DNA of 64,000 bases. It comes from Tetragonia tetragonoides. Lineage: Eukaryota > Streptophyta > Magnoliopsida > Caryophyllales > Aizoaceae. Position numbers and translations under genes: made by a program. Below the pieces are notes generated by a model, which did no database searches, had not been told where the DNA came from, and saw only the letters and a list, made by a program, of their open reading frames with translations. Below, piece after piece: positions 23,661 to 36,633 of this stretch (positions within the stretch are counted from its first letter, which is position 1; each line of letters begins with the position of its first letter). The stretch is taken from assembly GCA_038025085.1 (NCBI GenBank), contig CM076147.1, forward strand, positions 36,122,766-36,186,765, written 5' to 3'.

Positions 23661-23829
23661 CGCAGAAAAAAAATGGAAATAAATAGAAAAAATATCAAAA
23701 TAAATAAATAAAAACCACTTCAAAAAAATCGGAAAAATTATGAGATTGTACTATAATAGTAGAGAGGGTTTGGTGGCATGGGGTGGTAGGGAGCCATGCT
23801 CGGTACCCAAAAACTCTGGATTAGCCTCT

Positions 23830-26800
23830 AACGTCCCTTTAAACACCCTTCCAAGCCTACCAAGGACCCGATAACCTACCCCGTAAGCCTCCCATGTCCC
23901 CTATGGTTGTTCCGTGCCATGTGTTGAGAAAATATAAACATTCGTTCTGGAAGCCCGAAAAACGTGGATTATAGCCTTCGGTTTTCGACTTCCCGGGGCC
24001 CGGATCCCAGTTATGCCCAAACTTCTATGGGATGTCTATCGTGACTCTAGAGGACCCTCGATGCCCCATAAGGGTCATACGAATCCCCGAACATCGATAT
24101 CATCCATGATTTCGGTGTTCTGGCTCTTACATTGGTGTCCCGCAAAAACGTCCTTACAAGCCTATCAGGGACCAGATAACGGACCCAGGAGGCTTCCCGT
24201 GTCCCCTAGGGTTGTTTCGTGCCATGTGGTGCGAAAATATAAACCTTCGTTCCGTGACCTCCAGGAAGCTTGAAAAACGTGGATATAGCCTTAAGTTTTC
24301 GACTTCCTAGAGCCCGAATGCCATTTTTCCCCAAACTTCTCCGGGGGGTCTATCATGACCCTAGAGGACCCTCGGTGCTCCAGGAGGGTCATCCGGATTC
24401 CTGAACTTAGATATCACCCATGGTTTCGGTGTTCCGCCCCATACATTGGTACCCGTCAAAACGCCCTTAAAAGCCTATCAGGGACCAGATAATCCAGGGG
24501 GCCTCCCATGTCCCCTAGGGGTGTCTCCTGCGATTTGGTGAGAAAATATACACCTTCTTGCAGAGGCCTGCCGGAAGCCTTAAAGGGGCCCGGGAGTCAT
24601 TTTCGCCCAAACTTTTCCGGCTGGTCTATCATAACCATAGACGATCCTTGGTGCCCCGCGACGGCATCTCCGTACTTCGATATGACCCGAGCTTTCGGTG
24701 TTCCGCCCCTTACATTGGTGTCCCGTAAAAACGCCATTGCAAGCCTATCAGGCACTAGATAACAGAGCCATGTGGCCTCCCATGTCCTCTAGGGTATCTC
24801 TGTGCCACGTGGTGCAAAAATAGAAAATTTGTTCCGGGTCCTGCCGGAAGCTCGAAAATCGTGGATATAGCCTTCGGTTTTCGACTTCCCGGGCCCGTAT
24901 GACATTTTTTGCCCAAACTTCACTGAGGAGTCTATCATGGCCCTAGAGGACCCTCAGTGCCCCAGAAAGGTCATCTATATCCCCGAACATTGATTTCACC
25001 CATGGTTTCGGTGTTCAGCCCATTAGATTGATAACCCATAAAAACGCCTTTACAAGCATATTAGACACCAAATAGAGGACCCATGGGTGCTCCCAAGTCC
25101 CCTAGAGGTGTCTCGTGCGATTTGGTGTGAAAATATACACCTTTGTTCTGGGGCCTCTCGGAAGCCCTAAAAACGTGGATTATAGCCTTCGTTTTCCTCT
25201 TCCCGGGCTCGGGTGTCATTTTGGCCTAAAATTCTCTCGGGGGTTTATCATGACCCTAGAATATTCTCTCTGCCCCGGGAGCGTCATACAGATCCCCGGA
25301 CTTCGATATCACGCATGCTTTCAGTGTTTCGCCCCTTACATTGGTGTCTCGTAAAAACGCCCATACAAGCCTATCAGGGACCAGATATGGACCCAAGGTG
25401 CCTCCCATGTCCCCTAAGGGTGTCACGTGCGATTTGGTGTGAAAATATATAACTTCGTTCCAGGGCCTCTGGAAGCCCCAAAAACGTCGATTATAGCCTT
25501 CGTTTTTGGCTTCCCGGGCACCGGGTGTCATTTTTGTCCAAACTTCTTCGGGTTGTCTATTATGACCCTAGAGGACCCTCGCTGCCCCAAGAGGGTTATC
25601 CGGATCCACGAACATAGCTATCACTCATGCTTTCGGTATTCCACCCCTTACATTGGTATCCCGTAAAAACGCCCTTACAAGTCTATCAGGGACCAGATAA
25701 TGGACCCAGGTGGCCTCCCATGTCCCCTAGGGTATTTATGTGCCATGTGGTGCAAAAAATATAAAATTCGTTCCAGGACCTCCTGGAAGCACGAAAATCG
25801 TGGATATAGCCTTCGTTTTTGGCTTCCCGAGCCTCGGGAGTCATTTTTGCCCAAACTTCTCCGGGTGATCTATCATGACCCTTTAGAACCCTCGTTTCCC
25901 TAGGAAGAACATTCGGATCCCTGAACTTTGATTTTACCCCTGGTTTTGGAGTTCAGCCCATTATTGGAAACCCGTTAAAATGTCCTAACAAGCATATGAA
26001 GGACCAAATAACAGACCCAGGGGGGCTCCTATATCCCCTAGGGGTGTCTCGTGCGATTTGGTGAGAAAACATACACCTTCGTTCTGGAGCCTCCCGAAAG
26101 CCCTAAAAACGAGGATTATAGCTTTCGGTTTCCTCTTCCTGGGGCTCGTGTGTCATTTTGGCCTAAACTTGTTCCGGGGGTCTATCATGACCCGACAGGA
26201 TTCTCGGTGCCCCAGGAGGGTCGTCCAGATCCCCGCACTTCATTATCACGCATGCTTTCGGTGTTCCGCCCCTTACATTGGTATCCCGTAAAAACGCCCT
26301 TACAAGTCTATTAGGGACTAGATATGGACCCAGGGTGCCTCCCATGTCCCCTAGGGATGTCTCATGCGATTTGGTGTGAAAATATACAACTTCGTTCCAA
26401 GGCCTCCGGAAACCCCAAAAAATGGATTATAGTCTTCGTTTTTGGCTTCCCGGGCCCAGGTAGTCATTTTTGCCCAAACTTCTCCGGGTAGTCTATTATG
26501 ACCCTAGAGGACCCTCACTGCCCCATGAGGTCATCCAGATCCCCGAACATAGATATCACCCATGTTTTCGGTGATCCGCCCCTTACCTTGGTGTTCCGTA
26601 AAAACGTGCTTACAAGCCTATCAGGGACCAGATAACGAAACCAGGTGACCTCTTCTGTCCCCTAGGGTATTTTTGTGCCATGTTGTGCAAAAATATAAAA
26701 TTCGTTTTGGGACCTCACGGAAGCACGAAAATTGTGGATTATAGTCTTCGTTTTTTGCTTTTCGGGCTTCTGGAGTCAATTTTTCCAAAACTTCTCCGGG

Positions 26801-27193
26801 TGATCTATCATGACCTAGAGGACCCTCGCTGCCCCAGGAGAGTCATCCAGATCTCCGAACTTTTATATCACTCATGGTTTCGGTGTTCCGCCCCTTACAT
26901 TCGTGTCCCGTAAAAGAGCCCCTACAAGTCTATCAAGGACCAGATAACGGACCCAGTGGGGCTCCCATGTCCCCTAGGGGTGTCTCGTGCGATTTGGCGT
27001 GAAAATATACACCTTCTTTCTGCGGCCTCCTGGAAGCCCTAAAAACGTGGATTATAACCTTTGTTTTCCTCTTCCCGGGCCTGGGTGTCATTTTGGTCTA
27101 AGCTTCTCCGGGGGTTTATCATGACTCTAGAGGATTCTCGCTGCCCCGTGAAGGTCATCCGAATTCCCGGACTTTGATATCACGCATGCTTTC
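23830..27193 (+). repeat. ~312-bp satellite array, segment 1 (about 11 monomers)
   Basis: Direct repeats with a spacing of 310-314 bases: the landmark before CCTATCAGGGACC falls at 24161, 24473, 24744 (one short copy), 25056, 25370, 25682, 25993, 26307, 26617 and 26929. The first copy is degenerate, as expected at an array edge. Three variant types are distinguishable by diagnostic bases (A: CCTCTTCC and GGATTCTCG; B: ACAACTTCGTTCCAGG; C: GTGCCATGTGGTGCAAAAATATAAA). From 25.1 kb they follow the order A-B-C-A-B-C-A, a higher-order repeat of about 936 bp. Short open frames across the array are by-products of the repetition, not genes. Confidence 0.92.
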
Positions 27194-28144
27194 TGATTTG
27201 ACCCTTTTTTAGGGGATCAAACACTGGGAAGGAGTTGAACTTTTGTATGAGATTGACCGTGCTGATGATGAATCCAAGCGACCAGAGACTCCTGCACAGG
27301 ACATAACACGTGAACTACCTCGGGGGGTCGACCTGAGAACACCCTTCCAATGGTAAAGTTAGGATAGTTTGTACGAGAGGTACTATGAAGAGTGTTTGTC
27401 ATATATGATTGACTCGGGCGTATGTATGAGTAAATGAGGATGAATGATGTTGAATGTGAAGGACGCAATGTCAGAGATGAATGTCAGAAGATATGATTAT
27501 TCGTTCTCTCTTTTATGCGTCAATCAGTCTGAATGTTCTCTTAATGGAAAAATTCACCTTTTTCTTGGATACTATACGGGTATTTATAGGGCAAGAGGCT
27601 GCTAGCTTTATCGAATGACAATCGACCACGTACCCTTGATTGTACCGCCTTCCTTAACTGAGTGAGGGAGGCGTCACGTGAGGTTTTATATGATCCTTAG
27701 AGGAAGCTCCACATTAGGGTCGTACAGTCTATGTTGTGATTCTCGTCCTTGCATTCTGAGAAATGGGAAGTGGGCACCAAGGAAACCTCTTAAATATTTC
27801 GGGAATATTCCTGTAGTACAGTTGTTGGCGTCATTCAAGCCTTCGAGGTCGATTGACCGATGTCGATCTTGATCGACCAATTTTGCTCGACCTGTGAGAG
27901 GTTGGTGGCTTGATCTGGGTCGTCTTTTTCGGATCTGAGAGGGATGCTTTGGAGGATCTCTCAGTCAAGACCTCGTTGGCTTAAGCAACTAGCGTTGTTC
28001 TTCGAATGGTCGGGTTCAGAATACCCGACCTTGGTCGTGCAATGTTTTGGGTTTCTGTAGTCCATGTTGATCAGACGCTTGAGCATGGTTGAGTCTGTAG
28101 GGGGCAGGTGGTTGACCTTCGACCACCCTTTTTCAGGTACATCA
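27194..28144 (+). mobile_element. Solo LTR inserted in the satellite, 951 bp
   Basis: Starts TGATTTGACC and ends GGTACATCA, giving TGAT...ATCA inverted ends. The 5 bases CTTTC of the satellite monomer are duplicated on each side (27189-27193 and 28145-28149), and the monomer resumes exactly where it was cut. A TATA-like GGTATTTATAGGG near 27579 suggests plus orientation. No internal region remains. The intact duplication shows that insertion was followed by LTR-LTR recombination. Confidence 0.9.
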
Positions 28145-29175
28145 CTTTCGGTGTTCCGCCCCTTATATTGGTGTCCCGTAAAAATGCCCTTACAAGCATA
28201 TCAGGGACCAGATAATGGACCCAGGGTGCCTCCCATGAACGCTAGGGGTGTCTCGTGCGATTCGGTGTAAAAATATACAGCTTCGTTCCAAGGCCTCCGT
28301 AAGCCCCAAAAACGTGGATTATAACCTTCGTTTTTTGCCTCCCGGGCCCGGGGAATCATTTTTGCCCAAACTTCTCCGGGTGCGCTATCATGACCCTAGA
28401 GGATCCTCGTTGCCCCCAAGAGGGTCATCCGAATCCCCGAATATAGATATCACCCATGCTTTCGGTGTTCCACCCTTACATTGGTGTCCCGTAAAAACGC
28501 CCTTACAAGCCTATTGGGGATTAGATAACAGACCCAGGTGGCCTCCCATGTCCCCTAGGGCATTTTTGTGCCATGTGGTGCAAAAATATAAAATTAGTTC
28601 CGGGACCTCCCGGAAGCACGAAAATCGTGGATTATAGCCTTCGTTTTTGGCTTCCTGGGCCTCGGGAGTCATTTTTGCCCAAACTTCTCCGGGTGGTCTA
28701 TCATGACTCTAGAGGACCCTTGCTGCCCCAGGAGGGTCATCCAGATCCCCAAACTTTCATATCACCCATGTTTTCGGTGTTCCGCCCCTTACATTCAAGA
28801 CCCAGAAGAAAAAAAACATACAAGCCTATCAAGGACCAGATAACGAACCCAAAGGGGCTCCAATGTCCCGTAGGGGTTTCTCCTGCGAATTGGTGGAAAA
28901 ATATACACCTTCTTTGTGGGGCCTCCCGGAAGCCCTCAAAACGTGGATGATAGCCTTCGTTTTCCTCTTCCAGGGCCCGAACTTCTTTGCGGGGTTTTAT
29001 CATGACCCTAGAGGATTCTCGGTGCCCTGGGAGGGTTATCCAGATCTTCGGACTTCGATATCACGCATGCTTTTGGTGTTCCGACCCTTACATTGGTGTC
29101 CCGTAAAAACACTTTTACAAGCCTATCAGGGACCAAATAATGGACTCATGATGCCTCCCATGTCCCCTATAGGTG
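28145..29175 (+). repeat. ~312-bp satellite array, segment 2 (about 3.3 monomers)
   Basis: Continues the array after the first solo LTR: the end of an A-type unit, then B (from about 28245), C (28558) and A (28870). The A-B-C order continues across the insertion, so the higher-order structure predates the LTR insertion. Confidence 0.9.
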
Positions 29176-30455
29176 TGTAGACGCCAAAAAAGCGTGTTTT
29201 GACTTATCCGCAAAAGCCCGATGATGAAAGGAGTAATTTATAAACTTAAATGCTGTTTTTGATTTGATAGGTAAGGTTTTTACTCGATCATTCCTTCATT
29301 TCAATCACATTTAAAAGCCCCGTTCAATACCTTTCCAACGACACCTCTCGTGTCTTTTTCCGACTCCCGTTGCCAAGTTGCTAACCGAGGGTAAAACCGT
29401 CTTTTACCGCAGAAGGGCAATACAGTCTTTTCACATTTTCAAAATACTAAAATCCCAACGAAAATCAAAATAGACTAGATGTCGTCAAATGACGACTTCC
29501 AGCTGGCAAGCTGACAGCCGCCAGCGGCGCTGGGTGAAATCCCAGGGCCGCTAGCGGCGCTCGCTGGGTCTTCCAAGCCCGTCTTTTTTTAAACCCAATC
29601 CTCGATATCTGCCATTTCTCCACCCGCCCAACCCTACTCACCCGCCTATAAATATGACCCTCGACCCTCAGTTCAAAACACAGACATGGACAGTCTACAG
29701 TTGACTCCCTCTATTCTCGGGAGTATTGACACCGAGCTTCCCTCTCTTTCTTTACTTAAGATCTTGTCTTTACTATTCCTTTGCTAAATAGCCTACAGTT
29801 CAGGTACTAACTACTGATGGCTCAAATTAAATTAATTGCTTAACTGTTTATGTTCAACTAGTCAAAATGTAGATATCATGCTAATCATGTCTTTTATTGC
29901 TTGCTAAATATTGTCTTTCAATTCTATGCATGTCTAGTTGTTGTAATGCTCAACTTGTCAATCGAATGCATGTCTAAATAAGGGTCAATAATAAATGTTG
30001 TGATGCTTGTGATGAACCAATTAATAGTCTAATCTAGGTTGTTAATCCGATTTGTGTGGGAATCATGTCTTTAAATTATTAAGCAAACTTGAGTTAGTAG
30101 AGGCCGTCATAAAACGGGCGAGTTGGGTGCCTAACACCTTCTCACCTCGTACCTTCGCCCCCGAACCCTTTATTCTTGGGTACTCATATGTTCTATATGA
30201 GCGGGAGTCTTTCTAAAAACATGATTAGTTCACTTATCGCGCTATTGGGTTGTCCCTTCGGATTGTCCCTTCAGTTTGTCCCTTCGATAAAACGTCGATA
30301 GCATATTTGTGACCTGTTTCATGGTTTTTTTGCCAATTCCAAGTCTTTACAAAAGCTTATCTAAATCGATGATCCCTTGAACTTATCTAAACCCCCAGCT
30401 TACAAATTTTCTATAAGGACACACTATGTGGCCGTGGAAATCCCGAGTCCTTACA
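29176..30455 (+). mobile_element. Second solo LTR inserted in the satellite, 1280 bp
   Basis: Starts TGTAGACGCC and ends GAGTCCTTACA (TGTA...TACA inverted ends). It is flanked by the perfect 5-bp duplication AGGTG (29171-29175 and 30456-30460), which falls in the GGGGTGTCTCG part of the monomer. A strong TATA box (CCTATAAATATG, near 29645) followed by leader-like sequence sets plus orientation. It is unrelated by eye to the first solo LTR. No internal retroelement genes are present. Confidence 0.9.
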
Positions 30456-33400
30456 AGGTGTCTCGTGCGATTTGGTGTGAAAATACACAACTTCGTTCCA
30501 GGGCCTCAAAAAGCCCAAAAAACGTGGATTATAGCCTTTCGTTTTTGGCTTCTCAGACATCGGGAGTCATTTTTGCCCAAATTTCTCCGGGTGGTCTATC
30601 ATGACCCTAGAGGACCCTCACTGCCCCAGGAAGGTCATCGCATCCCCGAACATTGATTTCACCCATGGTTCGGTGTTCAGCCCATTAGATTGGTAACCCG
30701 TAAAAATGCCCTTACAAGCATATCTGGGACCAAATAACGGACCCTAAGGTGTCTCGTGCGATTTGGTGTGAAAATATACATACCTTCATTCTGGGGCCTC
30801 CCGCAAGCCCTAAAAACGTGGATTAAAAGCCTTCGTTATCCTCTTCCCGGGGCTTGGGTGTCATTTAAGACTAAACTTCTCGGGTGGGTATATCATGACC
30901 CTAAAGGATTTTCGGTGCCCCGAGAGGGTCATCCGGATCCCCGAACTTCGATATCACACATGCTTTTGATGTTCCGCCCCTTACATTAGTGTCCCGTAAA
31001 AACACCCTTACATTAGTGTTCCGAGACCTCATGGTAGCACGATAATCGTGGATTATAACCTTCATTTTTGGCTTCCCGGGCCTCGAGAGTCATTTTTGCC
31101 CAAACTTTTCCACGTGATCTATCATGACCCTAGACGACCCTCACTGCCCCAGAAAGATCATCTGGATCCCCGAACTTTGATTTCACCCATGGTTTCGTTG
31201 TTCACCCCATTAGATTAGTAACCCGTAAAAACGCCGTTACAAGCATATCTGAGACCAAATAACGGACCCAAGGGGGCTCAAATGTCTTGTAGGGGTGTCT
31301 CGTGCGATTTGGAGTGAAAATATACACCTTCGTTTTGAGGCCTCACAAAAGCCCTAAAAACGTGGATTATAACCTTCGTTTTCCTCTTCCCGAATCCCGC
31401 GTGTCATTTAAGCCTAAACTTCTCCAAAGGGTCTATCATGACCCTAGACGATTCTCGGTGCCCCGTGAGGGTCATCCGGATCCCCGGACTTCGATATCAC
31501 GCATGCTTTTGGTGTTCCGCCCCTTACATTACTGTCCCGTAAAAACGCCCTTACAAGCTTCTCAGGGACCAGATAATGGACTCAGGGTGCCTCCTATGTC
31601 CCCTACAGATGTCTCGTACGATTTGGTGTGAAAATATACAACTTCGTTCCAGGGCCTCCGGAAGTTCCAAAAACGTGGATTAGCCTTCGTTTTTGGCTTC
31701 CCGGGCCCCTGGAGTCATGTTTGCCGAAACTTCTCTGGGTGGTCTATCCTGATCCTAGAGGACCATCGCTTCCCCAGGAGGGTCATCTGGATCCCCAGCA
31801 TAGATATCACCCATACTTTCGGTGTTCCGCCCCTTATATTGGTGTTCCGTAAAAACGCCCTTACAAGCCTATCAGGGACCACATAACAGACCTAGGTGTT
31901 CTCCCATGTTCCCGAGGATTGTTCCGTGCCATGTGGTGACATAAACTATAACTTTCGTTCCAGAACCTCTCGCAAGCCCCAAAAACATGGATTTATAACC
32001 TTCAATTTTCGGCTTCCTAGGGCCCGGATGCCATTTCTTTCCAACCTTCTCCAGGGAATCTATCATGACCCTAGAAGACCCTCGGTGCCACATGAGGGTA
32101 TCCGGATCCCCGAAATTTGATATCACCCATGGTTTTCGGTCTTTCTCCCCTTACATTAGTGTCCCTTAAAAACGCCCTTACAAGCCTATCAGGGACCAGC
32201 TAACGGACCAAGGGGGTTGCCCATGTCCCATAGGAGTGTTCCGTGCGATTTGATGTGGAAATATACACCTTCATTCGAGGGCCTTCTGAAGCCCCATAAA
32301 CGTGGATTATAGCATTTGTTTTCGGCTTCCCTTGGCTTGGGAGTCATTTTTGACCAAATTATTTGAGGGGCCTATCATGACCCTAAAGGGTCCTCTGTTC
32401 CCAAGAGGGTCATCTGGATCCCCGAACTTCGATATCACCTATGCTTTCGGTGTTCTGTCATTTAAATTGGTGTCCCGTATAAACGCCCTTACAAGCCTAT
32501 CAAGGACAATATAACAGACCCAAAGAGGCTCCCATGTCCCCTAAGGGTGTCCCATGCTATTTCGTATGAAGATATACACCTTCGTTCCGGGGCCTCTTGG
32601 AAGCCCTTAAAACGTGGATGCCTTCGTTATCGGCTTCCCAGAGCCCAGGTGTCATTTTTTCCTAAACATCTCCAGCGGGTCTATCATGACCGTAGAGGAT
32701 CCTCGATGCCCCGGGAAGGTCATCCGGATTCCCGAACATAGATATCACCCATGATTTCGGTGTTCCGCCCCTTACATTGGTATCCCGTAAAAACGCCCTT
32801 ACAAGCCTATCAGGGAACAGATAACGGACCAAGGTGGCCTCCCATGTCCTCTATGGTAGTCCTGTGCCATGTGGTGCAAAAATATAAAATTCGTTCCAGG
32901 ACCTCCCAAAAGCATGAAAATCGTGGATTATGGCCTTCGTTTTTTGCTTCCCGGCCCTCGGGAGTCATTTTTGCCCAAACTTCTCTGCATGGTCTATCAT
33001 GAGTCATGACCTTAGAGGACACTCACTACCCTAGAAAGGTTATCTGGATCCACGAACATTGATTTCACCCATGGTTTCGGTGTTCAGCCCATTAGATTGG
33101 TAACCTGTAATAACACCCTTACAAGCATATCTGACACCAAATAACGGTCCCCGGGGGGCTCAAATGTCCTCTAGGGGTGACTCGTGCGATTTGGTGTGAA
33201 AATATACACATTCGTTCTGGGGCCTCCCGTAAGCCCTAAAAACGTGGATTATAGCCTTCGTTTTCCAGTTTCCCGGCCCGCATGTCATTTAACCCCAAAC
33301 ATCTCCGAGGGATCTATCATGACCCTAGAGGATTCTCGGTGCCACGGGAGGATTATACGGATCCCCAAACTTTGATATCACGCATGCTTTCGGTGTTTCG

Positions 33401-34096
33401 CCCCTTATATTAGTGTCCTGTAAGAACGTCCTTACAAGCCTGTCAGGGACTAGATAACAGATCCAGGGTGCCTCCGATGTGTCCTTGGGGTGTCTCGTAC
33501 GATTTGGTGTGAAAATATACAAGTTCATTCCAGGGCCTTCAAAAGTTCCAAAAACGCGGATTATAGACTTCGTTTTTGGCTTCCCGGGCCCCGAGAGTCA
33601 TTTTTGCCGAAAATTCTCCGGTTGGTCTATCATGACCCTAGAGGACCCTCGCTGACCCAGGAGGGTCATCTGGATCCCCAGCATAGATATCACCCATGCT
33701 TTCCGTGTTTTGTCCCTTACATTGGTGTTCCGTAAAAACGCCCTTACAATCCTATCAGGGACCAAATAACGGACCCAGGTGGCCTCCCAAGTTCCCTAGG
33801 ATTGTTTCGTGCCATGTGGTGACAAAAACTAGAACTTCATTCCAGGACCTCCCGCAAGCCTGAAAAACGTGGATTTATAACCTTCAGTTTTCGACTTCCT
33901 AGGGCCCGGATGCCAATTTTTCACAACCTTCTTCGGGGAATCTATCATGACACTAGAGGACCCTCGATGCCCCAAGAGGGTCATGCGGATCCCTGAACTT
34001 CAATATCACCCATGGTTTTCGATGTTTCTCGCCTTACATTGGTGTCCCGTAAAAACGCTCTTACAAGCCTATCAGGAACCAACTAGCAGACCAAAG
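30456..34096 (+). repeat. ~312-bp satellite array, segment 3 (about 12 monomers)
   Basis: Monomers here include further types D (GTGCCATGTGGTGACA and TTCAATTTTCGGC), E (GGCTTGGGAGTCATTTTTGACC) and F. From 31.3 kb the order reads A-B-D-E-F-C then A-B-D, so this half has a longer higher-order unit of about 6 monomers, against 3 in the left half. One copy near 31.0 kb is shortened, and the copy at 30.46 kb looks like a B/C hybrid. Typing is by eye. Confidence 0.88.
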
Positions 34097-34098
34097 GG

Positions 34099-36633
34099 TA
34101 GGGCTGCCCACTTTCCGGGCTAATCCGGTTTTTCGCCCGGTCCGGAGAGGACCTGGATCGGCCAAGACTGGACTGAAGGCTACCGATCCGGTCCCCAGTT
34201 CTCATTTACTAAAACCGCGGGCCTCGGTCCAGTCCGGTCGAAAACCCGCGGCCTCCGGGTTTGGACCGGACCGTTTACATTATTTTTTTCTTTTTGTTTT
34301 TTTGAACTAAAACCCTTTTCCTTTAAATACTTGCTTGTGCCTTGAGCCCTTGACCTAGCATTCTAGCTAACAGCCGTCATCGTCAGTTTCTCACTAGCAT
34401 TTCCTCACATCTCAACTTCTCACAACCATTTTCTCTCTCTTCACATTTTCAACAAATGACCCAATAACTCAGAACAAAAAGAAACCCACAAATTGAAGCC
34501 TACTAGTATCAGACTTCAACAAATCAAAGATCTTACCTCACCTTTGGTTACTCCAAGATTAAACTCGCCTGGAATTGCAGATTATGGTAACCCACAAGTT
34601 AGGGTTTGAGGCTCATTGAGTTTCATGGCTGAAACCAGACTAACTCTTCAAAACCTTGCTCGAATAGAGATATTATATTGGGAAAACAAGGTGTAACACC
34701 CCGGATTTTCTAAATAATAAATAAACAAAAATAGATAAACTCGAGCCGAAAATCGGGCAGAGTTTCCTTTGTAAACAGGCATCCCAAATTATCGACTCAA
34801 TAAAAGCCTGCTTATACAGAAAAATACAACCAACCCAAACTTTACAGCGGAAGACTTCTAACTAAATGCGGAGCATCACTGCCACACTCACTCATAGAAT
34901 GAGTGCAAGGCAACCCTTACAAACCCAACAACAAACTTTAACACTTTACAAATTACAACTAAAATAATCCAACTAGTATAATCAGGAACAAAAAGAATAA
35001 TCTTCTGGTCAGCTCACAACGATCATCCAATAGTGATCTTTAATCAACCTGTAAAACATACTCCAATCTACTCCCACAGTTGCAGTTAAGCCGCAAAAGG
35101 TTCATCACAGGTCCACCATAAGTAAATGGACAACACACACACATAAAAAGAAAAACATCCAATCAGCAAATCTGAGTAACCAAGCATTCTATCGAGACAA
35201 TAAAAACATAATATCTTATTATAATTTGTAATCTGCAGATATATCAACAAGTCGAATAACAATAAGACATAGGCCTTATGACCTTAAAATCACTCAAATC
35301 TGTCATTGTAATTCTCAAGCACACAAAATATACAAGTTCACCTTCACATCTCATACAACAATCCATTCAAGCTTATTTTCATGCAGATACAAACACAAAT
35401 CACACAGACATAATAATTCGCCAATTTTCAGTCTCAAGAGTTTCAGTCCATTATTTCACATATTAGAGGGAATAGAACGGCTCTAGAGATCGCAATCTCG
35501 ACAATCAGGATGTCAATCCTTATCTCAAATCGACTCAAATCCAATGTTCAAGTCTCTATTGTGTACACCCCTCCTAACTGTCTCCATGGTGTCAACCATG
35601 TGCTCTTCAGTTAGAAGGAAAACTAATGTCCAATATACTCTACCCTAACTGCCTCCACAATAGAATCTTAGAATGTGTGCTCTTCAGCTAGAGATACTCT
35701 ACCCTACCTACCTCCACAATAGAATGTGTGCTCTTCAGCTAGAGAGAGAAGCTACCCTATACGCCTCCACAGTAACCGTCGTCTTGTGTGTTCTTCAAGT
35801 AGGGAGGAGAGTCTCAATAAAACCTACCCTAGATGCCTCCACAGTAACCGCAGCCCTGTGTGCTCTTCAACTAGGGAGGAGTCCAAAGAAACCTAGTAGT
35901 TGCCTCCACGGTGTCACCGTGTGTTCTTCAACAAAAAGGCTGCCTATAATGCCCTCAATATTCCAGTCTAAAATTTTAATGTCTTAAAAGAATCCAAATA
36001 TCAAGCCCAACACAGTTTCACATAGCCATCCATCTCATTTTGGTAACACAACCATACTAGTCTGAGAGTCAAATTCATACCCAGCACATCTAACATAAAG
36101 TTCAACAAAGTATTCACATCGCAAGCTGAGCATAAATACCAATAAAAGTCATAATCACGCTTTTCCAAGATTAATAACACACCCAATAGACCAATCTTTT
36201 ACATTGCAAATATGTACTTTATACCATAAAACCAACAGCTATAAACAAGGATTACATGAGCGAAAATCATATCTAGAGGGCTACAAACATACTACAAACT
36301 AATCTAAAGTGTTAGTAGTAATTATCACCAACTCTTGCATGTATCACATGATTATATCCCACCATAATATAACTAATACATATCCAAGATCATAGGCAAC
36401 TATATACTTACATAAGTTTCCACAAAAGCCATGTAGTTCAAGCATCAATTTGGTTTCACGGGTTTAAAGGGTTAAATTCTCTGTTTTCGGGTGATTATTA
36501 CAACAGTTCTGTATTTTGGCCATATCTCACTCGTTACACATCGTATCGAGGTGATTCAAAAATCTGTGGAAACCTTACAACGAGGGCTACAACTTTCATG
36601 TTTTGACCATCAACGAATCCAAATATCTATTTT
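34099..36633. mobile_element. Composite insertion in the satellite: hAT-like end plus LTR-like element
   Basis: The left part begins TAGGGCTGCCCACTTTCC with CCGGTCCGG-rich subterminal sequence, as in hAT elements, and has no matching right end. At 34692 a second unit starts TGTAACACCCCGG, a start seen on many plant LTRs. It runs through the hairpin minisatellite (35566-35940) to a GTGATTCAAAAATC..GAAAGTTGTAG-like stretch near 36550-36610, read on either strand. No clean target duplication was found, and about 95 bases of the interrupted monomer are missing. Two nested insertions with a deletion is the best reading. No transposase or polyprotein survives. Confidence 0.55.
35566..35940. repeat. 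Hairpin-forming minisatellite, about six units of 45-75 bp
   Basis: Each unit reads roughly CTA..TGCCTCCAC..GTG..GTGTGCTCTTCAACTAG. Several units are self-complementary at two levels: outer arms CTAACTG...CAGTTAG (35574/35610) and inner arms such as CATGGTG..ACCATG or CACGGTG..CACCGTG (35908-35922). Units begin near 35574, 35644, 35702, 35755, 35823 and 35894. Confidence 0.75.

Noticed and set aside
24013..33735. Dozens of 60-130 codon frames, many beginning MRFGVKIY
   Set aside because: The same peptide recurs every ~312 bases because the DNA is a tandem satellite; the frames are short, end at varying points and occur on both strands.
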